A DNA stretch of 7,143 bases from JAEUOS01 sp964470865 (GTDB taxonomy: Bacteria; Pseudomonadota; Gammaproteobacteria; Burkholderiales; JAEUOS01), in NCBI GenBank assembly GCA_964470865.1, contig CAYYFR010000263.1, positions 1 to 7,143 on the forward strand, in the 5' to 3' direction. Positions 5,987 to 7,143 of the stretch are shown piece by piece. The position numbers were made by a program, and so were the translations under genes. Within the stretch, counting starts at the first letter, position 1, and each line of letters starts with the position of its first letter. Under the pieces are notes generated by a model. The model did no database searches. It was not told the origin of the DNA and saw only the letters and a list, made by a program, of their open reading frames with translations.

Positions 5987-6629
5987 ACTCCCGCCGCTGC
6001 ACCTGCGCTTGCGCCAGGAAGGCTATGCGAACGGGCCGCGCTTCTTCGCGGGTTTGCCCGGCCTCATCGCCGACGCATTGCCCAACGGCTGGGGCCTCTG
6101 GTTGATGGGCCGCGCGTATCGCCGCGCCGGGCGCGATCTCGCGAAGCTCTCGCCGCTCGACCGGCTCGCCTTCGTAGGCGAGCGCGCGATCGGCGCGTTG
6201 ACCTTCGAGCCTGCCGATGCCGATGAACTGACCACGCACGATATCTCGCTACTCGAACTGGCGCGGTAAATCGGGGGCCTGACCACAGGCGCCAGCGCGG
6301 AGGTGCTGCGCGAACTGATATTGATCGGCGGCTCGCCCCATGGCGCGCGGCCCAAGGCGCTGGTCGACGACAACCGCGCCAGCGCGCGCATGACCGCAGG
6401 CGGCCCGGGCGGTGCGCGCAGCGCCGACGACCAAGCATGGCTGATCAAATTTCCCGCGCGCGGCGAACATACTGAGACCTGCGCCGTCGAGGAACTCTAC
6501 GCGCGCCTGGCGCGCGAATGCGGCATCGACATGCCGGAGACGCAGTTCTTCGCGCTCGGCCGCGGCCTGTCCGCCTTCGGGACAAGACGTTTCGATCCCG
6601 CCGGCCTGTTGCGCGTCCCGAGCAAGGAC
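5976..6629 (+). pseudogene. HipA-type Ser/Thr kinase toxin remnant (5' and 3' truncated, in-frame stop)
   Basis: The frame reading from about 5976 (QLELPPLHLRLR) matches the interior of HipA-family proteins. FFAGLPGLIADALPNGWG and LSPLDRLAFVGERAIGALTFEP are the characteristic N-terminal subdomain motifs. A TAA at 6267-6269 interrupts it, and the same frame then resumes with VLRELILIGGSPHGARPKALV, the glycine-rich loop, followed by WLIKFPA and CAVEELYARLARECGIDMPETQFF to FGTRRFD. Similarity fades after 6599. AGLLRVPSKD (6600-6629) may be a compressed piece of the next HipA block with internal deletions. The N-terminal first strands, the catalytic NxDDHxKN block and the whole C-terminal lobe are missing. 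No hipB-like antitoxin gene is adjacent. HipA kinases phosphorylate glutamyl-tRNA synthetase in the best-known case and cause growth arrest; this copy cannot do so. The reading frame after the stop stays open to 6836, but its end is not HipA-like. Symbol withheld because only the family is certain. Confidence 0.85.
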
Positions 6630-6747
6630 AGGAATTTCAATGCCACTGTTGGAGTAATCCGGCGACATCCGTCTGCGTCAATCGTTGATTTGGCGCGGAA
6701 GACGCCTGACAAGCCCCCGAAAACCCGCCCCGGCACGCCCGTTGTCT

Positions 6748-6801
6748 GTGCCTGCGGCCACCTGGGCGGCGGACGTTTGCCGCGCAGGTGGCCACAGGCA
6801 C
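6748..6801. repeat. Long near-perfect inverted repeat (stem-loop)
   Basis: GTGCCTGCGGCCACCTG (6748-6764) pairs with CAGGTGGCCACAGGCAC (6785-6801) with one C-A mismatch. After one G-G mismatch (6765/6784) the stem continues as GCGGC (6766-6770) with GCCGC (6779-6783), closing on an 8-base loop. There is no T-run after it on either strand, so it is not a typical intrinsic terminator. It resembles a repeat-family palindrome (REP- or MITE-like), but copy number cannot be seen from one window. Confidence 0.75.
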
Positions 6802-6954
6802 GCATCGCCATGCGATGTAATGGATGGGCTGCATGATCACAAATGGTCGCCAACTGGCGCAAAAGAGTCTGTGCCCATCACAAAGAGCCTGTAGCGCTCG
6901 GCTCACGCACCGGAAACCCTCGCCTGCACCCGCTCGCCGGCAACCGGCAGGCCC

Positions 6955-6976
6955 GCAGGGCGTGACCTCGCCCTGC
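6955..6976. repeat. Perfect 8-bp hairpin
   Basis: GCAGGGCG and CGCCCTGC are perfect complements around a 6-base loop. No T-tract follows on the plus strand, so a terminator role is doubtful. It lies about 100 bases before the start of the last gene and could be part of that gene's leader. Confidence 0.45.
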
Positions 6977-7078
6977 CGATAACCTCCGGTTCGCGATAAC
7001 GCTTTGCTGTGTGCGTCGCAGAACAGAACGGGTGTGCAAATGCGGCAAGAATGTAGAAACCCAATCGTGGAGTTCATC

Positions 7079-7143
7079 ATGCGCATCAGCTTCTTGCCGG
7101 TACTGGTCATCGCCTCGTTTGGCTACTGCGCCGTATCCGCGCA
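7079..7143 (+). CDS. Start of an exported protein (partial, runs off the right edge)
   Basis: ATG at 7079 opens a frame through the end of the window: MRISFLPVLVIASFGYCAVSA. A GGAG at 7069-7072 lies six bases upstream, good Shine-Dalgarno spacing. The 21 visible residues have the form of a signal peptide: one Arg, a hydrophobic core and a possible AxA-type site (AVSA) at the end. Nothing of the mature protein is visible, so no function can be given. Confidence 0.5.
   Translation, partial: MRISFLPVLVIASFGYCAVSA

Larger units (their letters stand above)
6630..7078. other. Hairpin-rich region without a convincing gene
   Basis: About 450 bases between the hipA remnant and the next start codon. 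Open frames exist on both strands but their translations look like shadows (rich in Arg, Cys, Pro and Gly, with no family resemblance). What stands out is secondary structure: a long stem-loop at 6748-6801, small hairpins at 6803-6817 (CATCGC-CAT-GCGATG), 6848-6859 and 6885-6904, GCCGG-CAA-CCGGC at 6936-6948, and GCAGGGCG-N6-CGCCCTGC at 6955-6976. AAAGAGTCTGTGCC (6862-6875) is repeated imperfectly as AAAGAGCCTGTAGC (6882-6895), and CGATAAC occurs twice (6977-6983, 6994-7000). This could be a decayed mobile element, a repeat-family insertion or a structured leader. Confidence 0.5.

Noticed and set aside
5329..6105. Long open frame (258 codons) overlapping the SDR and hipA pieces on the plus strand
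   Set aside because: Its translation is extremely Arg-rich and family-free, a usual by-product of GC-rich codons in the shifted frame. The SDR and HipA frames carry the recognisable motifs.
6748..6801. Integron attC site
   Set aside because: The stem lacks the GTTRRRY/RYYYAAC core-site sequences and the extrahelical bases of attC, and no cassette gene or integrase is present.
6637..7110. Minus-strand frame of 157 codons across the hairpin region
   Set aside because: It runs through the stem-loops, is rich in Cys, Arg and Gly without any family pattern, and overlaps the better-supported start at 7079.

Overview
The window looks like a chromosomal segment of a GC-rich Gram-negative proteobacterium. 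A betaproteobacterium is my best guess, from the feel of the short-chain dehydrogenase and cyclase sequences; no marker gene proves it. It has three intact protein genes, two damaged genes fused at a deletion scar, and the first codons of a gene that leaves the right edge. I see no tRNA, rRNA, CRISPR array, transposase or phage gene.

Left part (1-5237): a gene set concerned with the cell envelope. After a 5' region holding possible operator and promoter sequences comes a plus-strand gene for an exported TPR-CHAT protein with an intact His/Cys protease dyad. It converges tail to tail, with a 66-bp gap, on two minus-strand genes. The first in transcription order encodes a CHASE2-domain class III nucleotide cyclase: a periplasmic sensor, four membrane segments and a cytoplasmic cyclase. 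The second encodes an exported FecR-like protein with an Ig/FnIII-like segment. The CHAT protein, the FecR-like protein and the CHASE2 sensor should all face the periplasm. They could act together, with the CHAT and FecR-like proteins processing or presenting a signal that the cyclase converts to cAMP or cGMP. This is an inference from co-location and topology. The cyclase has a good promoter that would start its mRNA at or within a base or two of its ATG, so it may be leaderless.

Right part (5238-7143): a decaying region. A short-chain dehydrogenase/reductase gene with a strong Shine-Dalgarno sequence starts well but loses its C-terminal part. Within a few dozen bases the sequence becomes the interior of a hipA-type kinase toxin gene in another frame. 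The hipA remnant has an in-frame stop, keeps the Gly-rich GGSPHGARPKAL loop, lacks the catalytic core and has no hipB beside it. About 450 bp without a convincing gene follow, rich in hairpins, including a long near-perfect stem-loop at 6748-6801. A new coding sequence with a signal peptide starts at 7079 and runs off the edge.
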